Source: Agromyces larvae (GTDB lineage Bacteria; Actinomycetota; Actinomycetes; Actinomycetales; Microbacteriaceae). Taken from it: DNA of 64,000 nucleotides. Location of the stretch: contig NZ_CP094528.1 of the NCBI RefSeq assembly GCF_022811705.1, positions 1,674,001-1,738,000 of the forward strand. The letters run 5' to 3'. Position numbers and translations under genes: made by a program. Shown here one piece after another: positions 6,890 to 14,866 of the stretch; positions within the stretch are counted from its first letter, which is position 1; each line of letters starts with the position of its first letter. The notes under the pieces were generated by a model. The model did no database searches. It saw nothing but the letters and a program-made list of their open reading frames with translations, and was not told where the DNA came from.

Positions 6890-8167
6890 CCGGCGGGCCC
6901 CCCGCCGGGCTGCCGGCAGCCCTTCGAGCTCGTCGACGAGCGCTCCCGAGTCCGCCTCCGCGCGGATGCGCTCGCCGAGCGCCTGCGCGGCCGCCCGGTA
7001 CGACGGGTCGGCGAGCAGGTCGGTGACCGCCGTCGCGATGGTCGCGACATCCGATCTCGGCGAGCGTACGAGCGCGACGCCGTGCCTGGCCGCGCGCGCC
7101 GCGTTGTCGGGCTGGTCGCGCCCGATCGGCAGGCAGAGCAGCGGCACGCCGTTGGCGAGCGCCTTGATGACGGTGCCGTGCCCGGCGTGGGTGATGACGA
7201 GTGCGGCGTGCGGGAAGAGCTCGCTGTGGGCGGCGGCGCGGACGACCCGCACCTGCGCCGCGGCGGGCACGTCGGCGGGGTCGATCGCGGGTCCGGTCGT
7301 GATGACCCCGCGCACCGGCAGCCCGGCGAGCGCGAACGCGATGCGCCGCAGCAGGTCTTCCTGCTCCATGTACGAACTCGAGAGGCCGACGACGACGAGC
7401 GGCGCGTCGCCGGGCGGCAGGTCGAGGCGCCCCTCGGTGGGCAGGTCTTCGAGCACGGGCCCGACCCAGCGGACGTTCGGCGGCACCGGCGCGGGGTCGT
7501 CGAACGCCGAGCCGGTGAGCAGCAGCACCCGGTCGGCGCGATCCCACTGCGCCCACACGTGACGGAGCGGGTCGAGTCCGAACCCGCGGCGGGTCGCGTT
7601 CAGCGCGCGCAGGCCCACGTCCCAGCCGAGGTTCGACATCACCCGGCCCGCGCGGTCGCGCGCCCGCCCGAGCGGCCCGCGCGCAGGCGCGAGCCCGAGG
7701 CCGAACGGCGGCCTGACCGCGGAGGGCACCAGGTAGACGCTGCCGACGAGCGCAGCCGAAGGGATGCCACGGGCCTCCGCCGCGACGAGGGCGCCGAGCA
7801 GCACGCCGTCGGCGAGCACGGCGTCGAACGGTGCGTCGGCGGCCGCCGCGTCGTCGAGCGCGGTGACGACATCGGCGGCGAATCGTGCCGACGGGCCGGT
7901 CACGAGTCGGTCCCGCACGCGCGCGAACGCGCCGAGGGGCGTGGCCGCCTCCCAGTCCTTCAGCAGGTCGTCCTCGACGGCGCTCGATGCGCGCTGCGGT
8001 GCGGTCGGCCACGGATGGTGCACGGCTCCCGTCGAGAGGATCGCCTCGGCGATGCTCGGATCGCCGGAGACGACGACCTCGTGGCCGCGTTCGATGAGCA
8101 GGCGGGCGACGCCGAGGTTCGGCGGGGTGGCGCCGCCGCCGTCCCAGACGGCCAGCAGGTATCTCAT
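6887..8167 (-). CDS. GT1-family (MGT/UGT-like) glycosyltransferase
   Basis: A 426-residue GT-B glycosyltransferase. The N-terminal half (MRYLLAVWDGGGATPPNLGVARLL..RGHEV) is the acceptor-binding Rossmann fold; the C-terminal half carries the donor-binding region with HSELFPHAALVITHAGHGTVIKAL and LPIGRDQPDNAAR, equivalent to the HxGxGT..P...DQ signature of macrolide and flavonoid glycosyltransferases. It is likely to glycosylate a small hydrophobic compound, perhaps for detoxification; neither sugar nor acceptor can be told. Its ATG overlaps the stop of the TetR gene (ATGA), so the two form an operon controlled by the repressor. Confidence 0.9.
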   Translation of the reverse strand: MRYLLAVWDGGGATPPNLGVARLLIERGHEVVVSGDPSIAEAILSTGAVHHPWPTAPQRASSAVEDDLLKDWEAATPLGAFARVRDRLVTGPSARFAADVVTALDDAAAADAPFDAVLADGVLLGALVAAEARGIPSAALVGSVYLVPSAVRPPFGLGLAPARGPLGRARDRAGRVMSNLGWDVGLRALNATRRGFGLDPLRHVWAQWDRADRVLLLTGSAFDDPAPVPPNVRWVGPVLEDLPTEGRLDLPPGDAPLVVVGLSSSYMEQEDLLRRIAFALAGLPVRGVITTGPAIDPADVPAAAQVRVVRAAAHSELFPHAALVITHAGHGTVIKALANGVPLLCLPIGRDQPDNAARAARHGVALVRSPRSDVATIATAVTDLLADPSYRAAAQALGERIRAEADSGALVDELEGLPAARRGARR

Positions 8168-8760
8168 GGTGTGCTCCCTTCGAGCACGGCGGCGACGAGT
8201 CGGCGCAGCACCGCCGTCGTCTCGCCCTCCGAACGCCCCAGGTCACGGCGGAGCAGCTTCCAGGTGCCGACGTCGGTCGCGGCGTAGAGGGCGTCGATGG
8301 CCTCGGAGCGCGGCGTGTCCGCGCCCGGCAGCAGCGGGCCGAACACCGACTCGAGCCAGGCGCGGTGCTCCGATCGTGCTCCGTCGAGCAGCGGGCGCAG
8401 CGCCGGCTGCCGGTCGGCGTCGGCGACCGCTCGCCAGTTCGCGTCGCCGAGCGCCTCGTAGTGCCGGATGAGCGCCTCGACGGCTCCGTCGACATCGCCC
8501 GGGTCCACCTCGCCGCGCAGGTCGGCGACCTCGCCGGCGAAGTGCGCGATCGAGGCGGTGAGCAGCCCCTCCTTCGACCCGAAGTGGTTGAAGACGGTCT
8601 GCACGGTGACGCCGGCTGCGTCGGCGACCCCCGCGAGTGTGACGTCGTCGTAGTGCGCGCCGGCGAAGCGCTCGGCCGCGGCGCGCAGGATGCGCTCGCG
8701 CGTGCGGCCGGCCGCGACCGCACGGGTCGTCATGTCGTATTCGCGAACGCTCCGGCCCAT
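8164..8760 (-). CDS. TetR-family transcriptional regulator
   Basis: A 198-residue TetR regulator. Residues about 20-65 hold the HTH (RERILRAAAERFAG, VTLAGVADAAGVTVQTVFNHFGSKEGLL); the rest is the helical ligand domain. The start at 8760 puts the message near a weak -10 and directly beside the operator; a shorter start at 8733 (MTTRAVAAG) is possible. It is translationally coupled to the downstream glycosyltransferase and probably represses both genes through the inverted repeat at 8778-8821. Confidence 0.92.
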   Translation of the reverse strand: MGRSVREYDMTTRAVAAGRTRERILRAAAERFAGAHYDDVTLAGVADAAGVTVQTVFNHFGSKEGLLTASIAHFAGEVADLRGEVDPGDVDGAVEALIRHYEALGDANWRAVADADRQPALRPLLDGARSEHRAWLESVFGPLLPGADTPRSEAIDALYAATDVGTWKLLRRDLGRSEGETTAVLRRLVAAVLEGSTP

Positions 8761-8777
8761 AGTCGAAGCATCCTCGC

Positions 8778-8821
8778 CATTTGAATGCGCGTCAAGCGAA
8801 AACTTGACGTGCGTTCAAATG
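8778..8821. promoter_or_regulatory. TetR operator: 19-bp imperfect inverted repeat
   Basis: CATTTGAATGCGCGTCAAG (8778-8796) and CTTGACGTGCGTTCAAATG (8803-8821) are inverted copies with two mismatches around a 6-nt centre. Each arm contains TTGACG, a good -35 box, facing outward in opposite directions; the leftward one suits the TetR/glycosyltransferase operon. No rightward gene is visible. Confidence 0.75.
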
Positions 8822-8917
8822 AAGTGGATGCACCGAACGTCGGAGCATCTCGACGACACGCCGCGGCCGTGCCGCGCAAGCCGGCGTGTCGCCCCGAATC
8901 TCCTACGCCGCGCACGG

Positions 8918-9008
8918 CGGGGCGGGTGGGCCGGGGGGTGGGCGGGGGCTGGTGGGCGGGGGCGGGTGGGCGGGGGCGGGGGCGAAGGCGGCGGGGCGAG
9001 GCGGGCGG
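8918..9008 (+). repeat. G-rich low-complexity tract with quadruplex potential
   Basis: About 90 nt dominated by G-runs of 3-6 separated by 1-3 nt, with many GGGCGGGGGC and GGGTGGGC units. It lies directly downstream of the EamA remnant stop codon and before the TetR promoter region. No coding function is seen on either strand. Confidence 0.8.
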
Positions 9009-9352
9009 CTACCCCGACGGCGTCGACGCGGCCGCCGTCACCGGCGGCGTGCGCAGGCGGCGCGAGATGAGCGAGTACACCGTCCAGGCGATCACGGATG
9101 CCACGACGAGCAGATCGCCCGCACCGAATCCGTTCGCCACGACGGCGGTGAGATCATCGCCCGTGAGCACGACGGTCACGCCGACGAAGGCGAGCGCGAT
9201 GCCCGCACCCTGCAGCCCGCTCAACCGCTCGCGCAGCACGAGTGCCGCGCCGAGCGCGATCATCGCGGGGTTGATCGCGCTGATCACCGATGCGGCGACC
9301 GCGCCCGTCATGCCGAGGACCGAGTAGAGCAGCAGCGTGTACCCGCTGCTTC
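9009..9352 (-). pseudogene. Remnant of an EamA/DMT-type transporter
   Basis: About 113 residues beginning SGYTLLLYSVLGMTGAV and running through several membrane helices (SAINPAMIALGAALVLRERLS, GIALAFVGVTVVLTGDDL, GAGDLLVVASVIAWTVYSLISRRL), the middle of an EamA permease. The first helices are absent (the upstream frame is unrelated Arg/Ser-rich sequence) and the second EamA half is cut off at TAG 9009-9011, next to the G-rich tract. A full EamA protein is about 300 residues, so this is a fragment truncated at both ends. Confidence 0.75.
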
Positions 9353-9367
9353 CACTCGCGCAGGGCG

Positions 9368-9438
9368 GCCCGCCAGTCGGGCCGTTCGAGCGCCCGCGCG
9401 AGCGGCCGCCCGCCTGCGACTCAGCCCGCCAGTCGGGC
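9368..9438. repeat. 15-bp direct repeat at the EamA remnant/methyltransferase junction
   Basis: GCCCGCCAGTCGGGC occurs at 9368-9382 and again at 9424-9438. The second copy spans the last codons of the methyltransferase gene just before its stop. Each copy has GCCCG/CGGGC ends that could pair. Confidence 0.8.
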
Positions 9439-10200
9439 GCGGAAGCAGCGGGTGCGGTACGGCACCTCGAGCTCGGCAGCGCCAGCCACCTGCGGGTGGC
9501 TGTCGAGCAGCGTCTCGAGGGCGGCGATCGTCGCGGCCTGCTCCGCGGCATCCGCCGTGATGAAGTACGAGCGCGACCTGACCAGGTCGAGGAACGCGCT
9601 GCGAGACATCCGCGCCGACCAATCGACCGTGTGCTCCTCCACCCGGCCGAAGGGCGCACCGATCTGCACGTAGCTCTCGAAGGTGGCGCTCGCGTCGTGG
9701 CGCTCGTGCATGATCTCGCCCGCCTCGCGCAACCAGTCGACGCTCGTGTCGCGACTGTTCCAGACCAGGCCGAGGGTGCCGCCGGGCTTCAGCACCCGCG
9801 CGATCTCGGGGATCGCCCGCTCGGGGATGAACCAGTGCCACGCCTGCCCCGCGACGACCGCGTCGACCGAGGCGTCCTCGACGGGGATGTCCTCGGCCGT
9901 GCCGAGGATGCGCGGCACGCCCGGCACCGCCACCTCGAGCTCTTCGAGCATCTCGGCCACGGGGTCGACCGCGATCACGTCGCGGTCGAGCGCGACGAGC
10001 GCCTGCGTGAGCTTGCCGGTGCCTGCGCCCAGGTCGAGGATGCGGGCCGCGTCGCCCACCAGCCATTCCACGGCTTCGCGCGGATATCCCGGCCGGGCGG
10101 CATGGTAGACGGATGCCGCGTGGCCGAAGCTGCGCGCGCTCGCGACGGTCTCGGGGTCGGCGGGGTCGTGCACCAGACCGTCTTCGGATGCCTCGGCCAT
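9421..10200 (-). CDS. Class I SAM-dependent methyltransferase
   Basis: A 259-residue methyltransferase. Motif I (ILDLGAGTGKLT, about residues 50-61), an acidic end to strand 2 (VIAVDP), GTAEDIPVEDASVDAVVAGQAWHWF, and the post-motif LKPGGTLGLVWN place it in the Methyltransf_11/UbiE-like group. The start at 10200 (MAEASEDGL) is preferred because the longer frame only translates the intergenic hairpin repeats. The substrate is unknown. The gene is divergent from the exonuclease at 10473, with the repeat cluster between them. Confidence 0.9.
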   Translation of the reverse strand: MAEASEDGLVHDPADPETVASARSFGHAASVYHAARPGYPREAVEWLVGDAARILDLGAGTGKLTQALVALDRDVIAVDPVAEMLEELEVAVPGVPRILGTAEDIPVEDASVDAVVAGQAWHWFIPERAIPEIARVLKPGGTLGLVWNSRDTSVDWLREAGEIMHERHDASATFESYVQIGAPFGRVEEHTVDWSARMSRSAFLDLVRSRSYFITADAAEQAATIAALETLLDSHPQVAGAAELEVPYRTRCFRARLAG

Positions 10201-10224
10201 GCGTCTCCCGTCCGTTTCCTGCAC

Positions 10225-10408
10225 CTCGTCGAAGGCCCCCTGAGCCCGTCGAAGGGAGCCCGTCGAAGCCCCCTGAGCCCGTCGAAGGGAGCCCGTCGAA
10301 GCTCCCTGAGCCCGTCGAAGGGAGCCCGTCCGAAGCTCCCTGAGCCCGTCGAAGGGAGCCCGTCGAAGGGAGCCCCTCGAAGCTCCCTGAGCCCGTCGAA
10401 GGGAGCCC
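10225..10408. repeat. Cluster of GAGCCCGTCGAAGGG hairpin repeats (locus A)
   Basis: At least five tandem copies of a unit around CTGAGCCCGTCGAAGGGAG. Several units have pairing flanks (for example GCTCCCT and AGGGAGC) around the invariant GAGCCCGTCGA loop. The cluster fills the divergent gap between the methyltransferase and exonuclease genes. Confidence 0.9.
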
Positions 10409-10472
10409 CCGCCATTCCACGCCCACGGCGAGGCATCCGTCAACCGTCGGCGGTGCATGCGAGGATGCCGCC

Positions 10473-11090
10473 GTGCCTGTGGACTTCACCGCGATCGATT
10501 TCGAGACCGCCAACTCGTCGGGGGCGTCCGCGTGCTCGGTCGGGCTGGTGAAGGTGCGTGAGGGTCGCGAAGTCGACCGCGCGTACTGGCTGTTGAAGCC
10601 GCCGTTCCCGCACGACGAGTTCAACGAGTGGAACGTGCGCATCCACGGCATCACGCCCGGCATGGTCGCCGGTGCGGCGTCGTTCGCCGACCGCCTGCCC
10701 GAGTTCCGGGCGTTCGCCGGCGACGATTGGCTCGTCGCGCACAACGCCGGGTTCGACATGGGCGTGATCGCGAAGACGTGCGAGGCGTGGGGCGCCGAGG
10801 TGCCGAATCACCCGTACCTCTGCAGCCTGCAGGTGGCGCGGCGCACCTACCGTCTCGACTCCTATCGGCTGCCGTCCGCTGCGATGGCGGCCGGGTTCGA
10901 AGATTTCTCGCACCACAACGCCCTCGACGACGCCGCGGCCTGCGCTGCGATCGTCGTGCACGCAGCGACGCGGCACGGAGCCGACGACCTGGCGGCGCTC
11001 GCGCGCGTGACGGGGGTGCGCACCGGGGCGATCGGTTCGGTCGCCGTGCGCGAGCGCGCGGCGTCGCACGGGCCCATGGCGCTCGGGTAA
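10473..11090 (+). CDS. DEDDh 3'-5' exonuclease (DnaQ-like)
   Basis: A 205-residue exonuclease with the three Exo motifs: DFET near residue 9, HNAGFD near residue 91, and HNALDDA with the preceding His (DEDDh type) near residue 149. It resembles stand-alone epsilon-like or RNase T-type nucleases acting on 3' ends in repair or RNA turnover; there is no BRCT or polymerase part. The start is GTG at 10473, which begins the first strand at once. rmuC follows on the same strand 58 bp later, suggesting a DNA-repair pair. Confidence 0.92.
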   Translation: MPVDFTAIDFETANSSGASACSVGLVKVREGREVDRAYWLLKPPFPHDEFNEWNVRIHGITPGMVAGAASFADRLPEFRAFAGDDWLVAHNAGFDMGVIAKTCEAWGAEVPNHPYLCSLQVARRTYRLDSYRLPSAAMAAGFEDFSHHNALDDAAACAAIVVHAATRHGADDLAALARVTGVRTGAIGSVAVRERAASHGPMALG

Positions 11091-11148
11091 CCGGCGCCGC
11101 TCGGCGGGCCCACCACCCGATGTCGGTGGGCACTGCGACACTCGAGGC

Positions 11149-12675
11149 ATGGAGATCCTGCTGCTCATCATCGGTCTGGTCGTCGGCGGCGCGCTCGGCG
11201 CGCTGACCGTCTGGTTCGTCGGGGCGCGGCGCAGTGCGGCCGGTGTCGCCGGTGCCGTCGAAGACCCCGCGCTCGTCGAGGCGCGACACCAGCAGGCGCT
11301 GCTGCAGCAGCGTGCCGAGGCCGACGCCGCGATGGCGCGCTTCGCCGCCGAGCAGCAGCAGGTGCAGGCCGACCTGCGCGCACAACTCGCCGCACGCGAG
11401 ACGGCGGTGGCGTCCCTCGGCGAGCAGCTCGCGCGACAGGAGGCGATCCATCGCGAGTTCACCGAGCAGCAGCGCATCGAACAGCAGGAGCGAGCCGAGC
11501 GCGACCGGCGCGAACTGGCCGACCGCGCCGAGCGCGAGCGACGTGAGCTCGCCGAGCGCGCCGAACAGGAGCGTGAGCGCTCGACGGTGCTCGAAGCGCT
11601 GAAGCCGGTGCGTGACACGCTCCAGTCGATGCAGCAGAAGGTCTCCGAACTCGAGCAGCAGCGCAGCGCCCAGTACGGGTCGCTCGCCGAGCAGCTCAAG
11701 CAGGCGCAGCAGAACGACGAGCAGCTGCGTCAGACCACCGAGTCCCTCGCGAGCGCCCTGCGGTCCAACAGCACCCGCGGCGTGTGGGGCGAGACCCAGC
11801 TGCGCCGCGTCGTCGAGGCCGCGGGCCTGCTCAACCACGTCGACTTCAGCGAGCAGACGCAGGTCTCGACCGACGCGGGCCGCGGTCGCCCCGACATGGT
11901 CGTGCACCTGCCGGGCGGCAAGTACATCCCGCTCGACTCGAAGGTGCCGCTGGGCGACTACCTCGAGGCGTCGGCCATCCCCGAGACCGCGACCGGTGAT
12001 GAGGGCGCGCGACGCAAGGCGCTCGTCGACCGCCACGTGAAGGCGATGCGCTCCCACATCGACGCGCTCGGCAAGAAGGGGTACTGGACGGGCCTCGAGA
12101 GCCCCGAGTTCGTGATCGCCTTCATCCCGAACGAGTCGCTGCTGTCGGCCGCCCTCGAGGCCGACCCCCTGCTGCTGAACCACGCGTTCGAGCGGCGGGT
12201 GGCGCTCGCGTCGCCGGTGAACCTGTTCGCCGTGCTGAAGACGATCGACTACGCCTGGCAGCAGCAGGCGGTCTCCGACGAGGCGAAGAAGCTGTTCGAC
12301 CTCGGCAACACGCTGTACCAGCGCATCGGGGTGCTCGCCGGCCACGCCGACGGGCTGCGCAAGGCGATCGAACGCACCGTCGACAGCTACAACAAGTTCG
12401 CGAGCTCGCTCGAGTCGCGGGTGCTCGTGACGGCACGGCAGTTCCCGGGCATCAACGAGCAGAAGCTCGAGCTGGTGGCTGAACCGCAGGTGATCCACGA
12501 GCAGCCGCGGCGGCTCGCCTCCCCCGAGCTGACCGACGCACTGGGCGATGGGCCCGGCGCTGCCGACACCGGCGAGATCGATCTCGTCGCCGACCCCGAG
12601 GTCCTTCCCATCGACGACGATGCGTTCGACGGCGCCGACCTCGATCCCGAGATCCGCTCGACCACCGAGGGCTGA
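11149..12675 (+). CDS. rmuC: DNA recombination protein RmuC
   Basis: A 508-residue protein: an N-terminal membrane helix (residues 3-24), a long Gln/Glu/Arg-rich coiled coil (about 45-200), then the RmuC nuclease-like domain with STRGVWGETQLRRVVEAAG, GRPDMVVHLPGGKYIPLDSK and ESPEFVIAFIPNE. RmuC limits inversions at short repeats in E. coli and is related to restriction-type nucleases. An acidic C-terminal tail is typical of actinobacterial members. It follows the exonuclease gene on the same strand, consistent with a shared role in DNA maintenance. Confidence 0.95.
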   Translation: MEILLLIIGLVVGGALGALTVWFVGARRSAAGVAGAVEDPALVEARHQQALLQQRAEADAAMARFAAEQQQVQADLRAQLAARETAVASLGEQLARQEAIHREFTEQQRIEQQERAERDRRELADRAERERRELAERAEQERERSTVLEALKPVRDTLQSMQQKVSELEQQRSAQYGSLAEQLKQAQQNDEQLRQTTESLASALRSNSTRGVWGETQLRRVVEAAGLLNHVDFSEQTQVSTDAGRGRPDMVVHLPGGKYIPLDSKVPLGDYLEASAIPETATGDEGARRKALVDRHVKAMRSHIDALGKKGYWTGLESPEFVIAFIPNESLLSAALEADPLLLNHAFERRVALASPVNLFAVLKTIDYAWQQQAVSDEAKKLFDLGNTLYQRIGVLAGHADGLRKAIERTVDSYNKFASSLESRVLVTARQFPGINEQKLELVAEPQVIHEQPRRLASPELTDALGDGPGAADTGEIDLVADPEVLPIDDDAFDGADLDPEIRSTTEG

Positions 12676-12723
12676 GCGCACCGCTGCCGAGGCGTCGGTC
12701 GGCTGGGCGGTGCCGTCGAGGCG

Positions 12724-13089
12724 TCAGCCGGTCAGGTGGCGCCGCAGCACGTCGAGGTCGACCTTCCGCCGCATGACGCGCAGCGGGCGAGCGACCACGA
12801 CGCCCTCCTCGACGCGGAGTTCGGCCGGGCCGACCGCACCGAGTCGCGCCGGCGCATCCGCGAACCGAAGCCGCCCGACGTCGCCGACGCCATCGACGCC
12901 GCCGCTCCCGCCCGCCGCTTCGCGCAGCACCCGTTCGCGGGCGGCTGCGCCGCCCGGCGCCGACAGGTCGTCGTCGATGCCGACGAACGTGTGCCCGTGC
13001 ACGGCCCGACCCGTCTTCGGGTCGTAGAGCACGCTCACCTGCTGCCGCGTCGTCTCGTCGCGATCACTGCTCGCGGTCTCGTCGATCAT
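12724..13089 (-). CDS. Hypothetical protein, 121 aa
   Basis: Starts at ATG 13089 (MIDETASSDRDE) with GGGAG 6 nt upstream, 11 bp after the stop of the gene at 13101, so the two appear co-transcribed. The N-terminal half (QQVSVLYDPKTGRAVHGHTFVGID) looks like a small beta-strand-rich domain; the middle is Gly/Ala-rich and the C-terminus is basic (RVMRRKVDLDVLRRH). I do not recognise the family. The longer frame upstream is non-coding. Confidence 0.5.
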   Translation of the reverse strand: MIDETASSDRDETTRQQVSVLYDPKTGRAVHGHTFVGIDDDLSAPGGAAARERVLREAAGGSGGVDGVGDVGRLRFADAPARLGAVGPAELRVEEGVVVARPLRVMRRKVDLDVLRRHLTG

Positions 13090-13100
13090 GATCTGCTCCC

Positions 13101-13412
13101 TCACCAGAAGTTGCGCGAGACCCGACCCCGCGCGTACGAGTTCATGACGAACATGCGCGCGCTGACGCTGGTGACGCCGTCGCGAGCGACCACGGGCGGG
13201 CCGTCGTCTCCGAAGTTCTCGACACCGCTCTTGCTCACGATCTGCGAGATCCCGAACCGCGCGAACGTGCCGTCGTCGTCGTCGATGCTGTTCACCGACG
13301 TGAGTGCGACCTCCACCACGGTGCGCCCGGGATGGGTGACCTGGAAGGTCCACGTGTGCGTGTAGACGCCGCTGCTCGACGCCCACGGCGAGTTGAGTGA
13401 TTGCCCCTTCAT
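13101..13412 (-). CDS. Hypothetical protein, 103 aa
   Basis: Begins MKGQSLNSPWASSSGVYTHTWTF and consists mostly of alternating beta-strand sequence with an acidic NSIDDDDGTF turn, ending RGRVSRNFW. No signal peptide or membrane helix is visible and the family is not recognised. It sits 11 bp upstream of the 121-residue hypothetical gene, in a likely two-gene operon convergent with rmuC. The composition is less Arg-rich than shadow frames, which supports a real gene. Confidence 0.55.
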   Translation of the reverse strand: MKGQSLNSPWASSSGVYTHTWTFQVTHPGRTVVEVALTSVNSIDDDDGTFARFGISQIVSKSGVENFGDDGPPVVARDGVTSVSARMFVMNSYARGRVSRNFW

Positions 13413-13473
13413 GCGACGGGTCTACGCGTGTGCCGCGTACCCCGGATCAGGGCCCGCCCTGACCAGGCGTGCG

Positions 13474-14820
13474 TCAGCCCCGCTGCCGTTCGTCGGCGGG
13501 CGGCTCGAACCCGGCAGCGGCCTCGGCGCCGGTCACGATCGACGCGTCGGGATGCCCGTCGAGCGGATGCGCCAATTCGTCTCGCCCGAGCCGTGCCACG
13601 GCGAGCGTCGCGAGTGCGAGCAGCGGCGACACGAGTCCGGCGAACAGGAACGCCGCGGCGAGCCCGACCGCTTCGCCGATCGGCCCGGCGATCGCCATCG
13701 ACACCGGCATCAGCGCGAGCGAGACGAAGAAGTCGAGGCTGGACACCCGGCCCAGCATCGCGGGCGGGACCCGCCGCTGCAGCAGCGTGCCCCACAGCAC
13801 CTGCGCCCAGTCGAACAGCAAGCCGACGACGAACAGCGCCACGACCATCACCCAGAGCCACGAGGTGTACCCGATGATGGCGAGCGGCAGGCAGCCGAAC
13901 CCCCACGCGAGGATCATCAGCGTGAGGTAGCGGCGCGGGATGCGCATGGATGCGGCGGTGAGCGATCCGACCGCACCGCCGCACCCGAACGCGGCGAGCG
14001 CGAGCGCGAACGCGCCAGCCCCGCCGCCCGTCTGGTCTTTCACGGCGAACGGCAGCAGCACCTCGATCGGCCCCATGATGACGAGCACCAGCACGATCGA
14101 GAAGACGAGGGTCGCGAGCAGCCACCGGGTGGAGATGAGGTACGCGAACCCGTCGCGCAGGTCGATGAACACCTGTCGCACGGGGTGCGAGTCGATCGCG
14201 TCGAGGTCGCGGCGCACGGGCGTCGTGCGCATCGCGGCGAGCACCGTGACGGCCGCCGCCTGCAGCACGCCGACGATCGCGAACGCGAGCCACGGCCCCT
14301 GCACGGCGATGAGCGCGCTCGCGAGCGCGGGGCCGGCCGCCTGCATGACGGCGGGCCGCAGCACCCCTTCGATGCCGTTCGCGGCGAGGAGCTGCTCGGC
14401 GGGCAGGATCGACGGCAGCCATGCCGAGTACGCCGGGTAGAAGAACCCGTCGGCCACGCCGAGCACGAACGAGAGCGCCGCGAGGTGCCACACCTCGATG
14501 ACGCCGATCGCGGCGAGCACCGCCGCGGCGGTGAACGCCGCACCGCGCAGCACCTCGACGGCGATGAGGATGCGACGCTGCGGGATGCGGTCGGCGGCGA
14601 CCCCGCCGAACAGCACGGCGATGACGAGCCCGAGGCTGGAGCCGACCGCGACGAGCGAGAGGTCGACGGGCGTGCCGCCGAGCTCGACGACCTGCCAGAC
14701 CGCGGCGACGAGCCAGGCGCCGGCGGACAGCAGCGATGCGGCGAGCGCACCGACGAGCAGTCGGTACTGCCCGAGCCGGAACGGCCGGAGGGCGCGCGGC
14801 ACGCGGTCGCGGCGGGTCAT
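13474..14820 (-). CDS. MFS transporter (enterobactin-exporter/multidrug type)
   Basis: A 448-residue major facilitator with about 12 membrane helices. It starts with the FRLGQYRLLVGALAASLLSAGAWLVAAVWQV pattern typical of the MFS_3 (EntS-like) group and has the loop motif GGVAADRIPQRR between helices 2 and 3 and a cytoplasmic linker after helix 6. The C-terminal ~30 residues are hydrophilic. It probably exports a small molecule, substrate unknown. No regulator is adjacent; it lies between the hypothetical pair and glpX, all on the minus strand. Confidence 0.9.
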   Translation of the reverse strand: MTRRDRVPRALRPFRLGQYRLLVGALAASLLSAGAWLVAAVWQVVELGGTPVDLSLVAVGSSLGLVIAVLFGGVAADRIPQRRILIAVEVLRGAAFTAAAVLAAIGVIEVWHLAALSFVLGVADGFFYPAYSAWLPSILPAEQLLAANGIEGVLRPAVMQAAGPALASALIAVQGPWLAFAIVGVLQAAAVTVLAAMRTTPVRRDLDAIDSHPVRQVFIDLRDGFAYLISTRWLLATLVFSIVLVLVIMGPIEVLLPFAVKDQTGGGAGAFALALAAFGCGGAVGSLTAASMRIPRRYLTLMILAWGFGCLPLAIIGYTSWLWVMVVALFVVGLLFDWAQVLWGTLLQRRVPPAMLGRVSSLDFFVSLALMPVSMAIAGPIGEAVGLAAAFLFAGLVSPLLALATLAVARLGRDELAHPLDGHPDASIVTGAEAAAGFEPPADERQRG

Positions 14821-14866
14821 CCGTTCATTGTTCCCGAACCCGCCGACCCGCGCCCGCCCGATCGGG

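Noticed and set aside
10225..10408. CRISPR array
   Set aside because: Units are adjacent or nearly so, occur in both orientations elsewhere, and have no unique spacers of even length; no cas genes are near.
10201..10458. N-terminal extension of the methyltransferase
   Set aside because: It translates the tandem hairpin repeats (RRAQGAS-type repeats) and lacks a ribosome-binding site.
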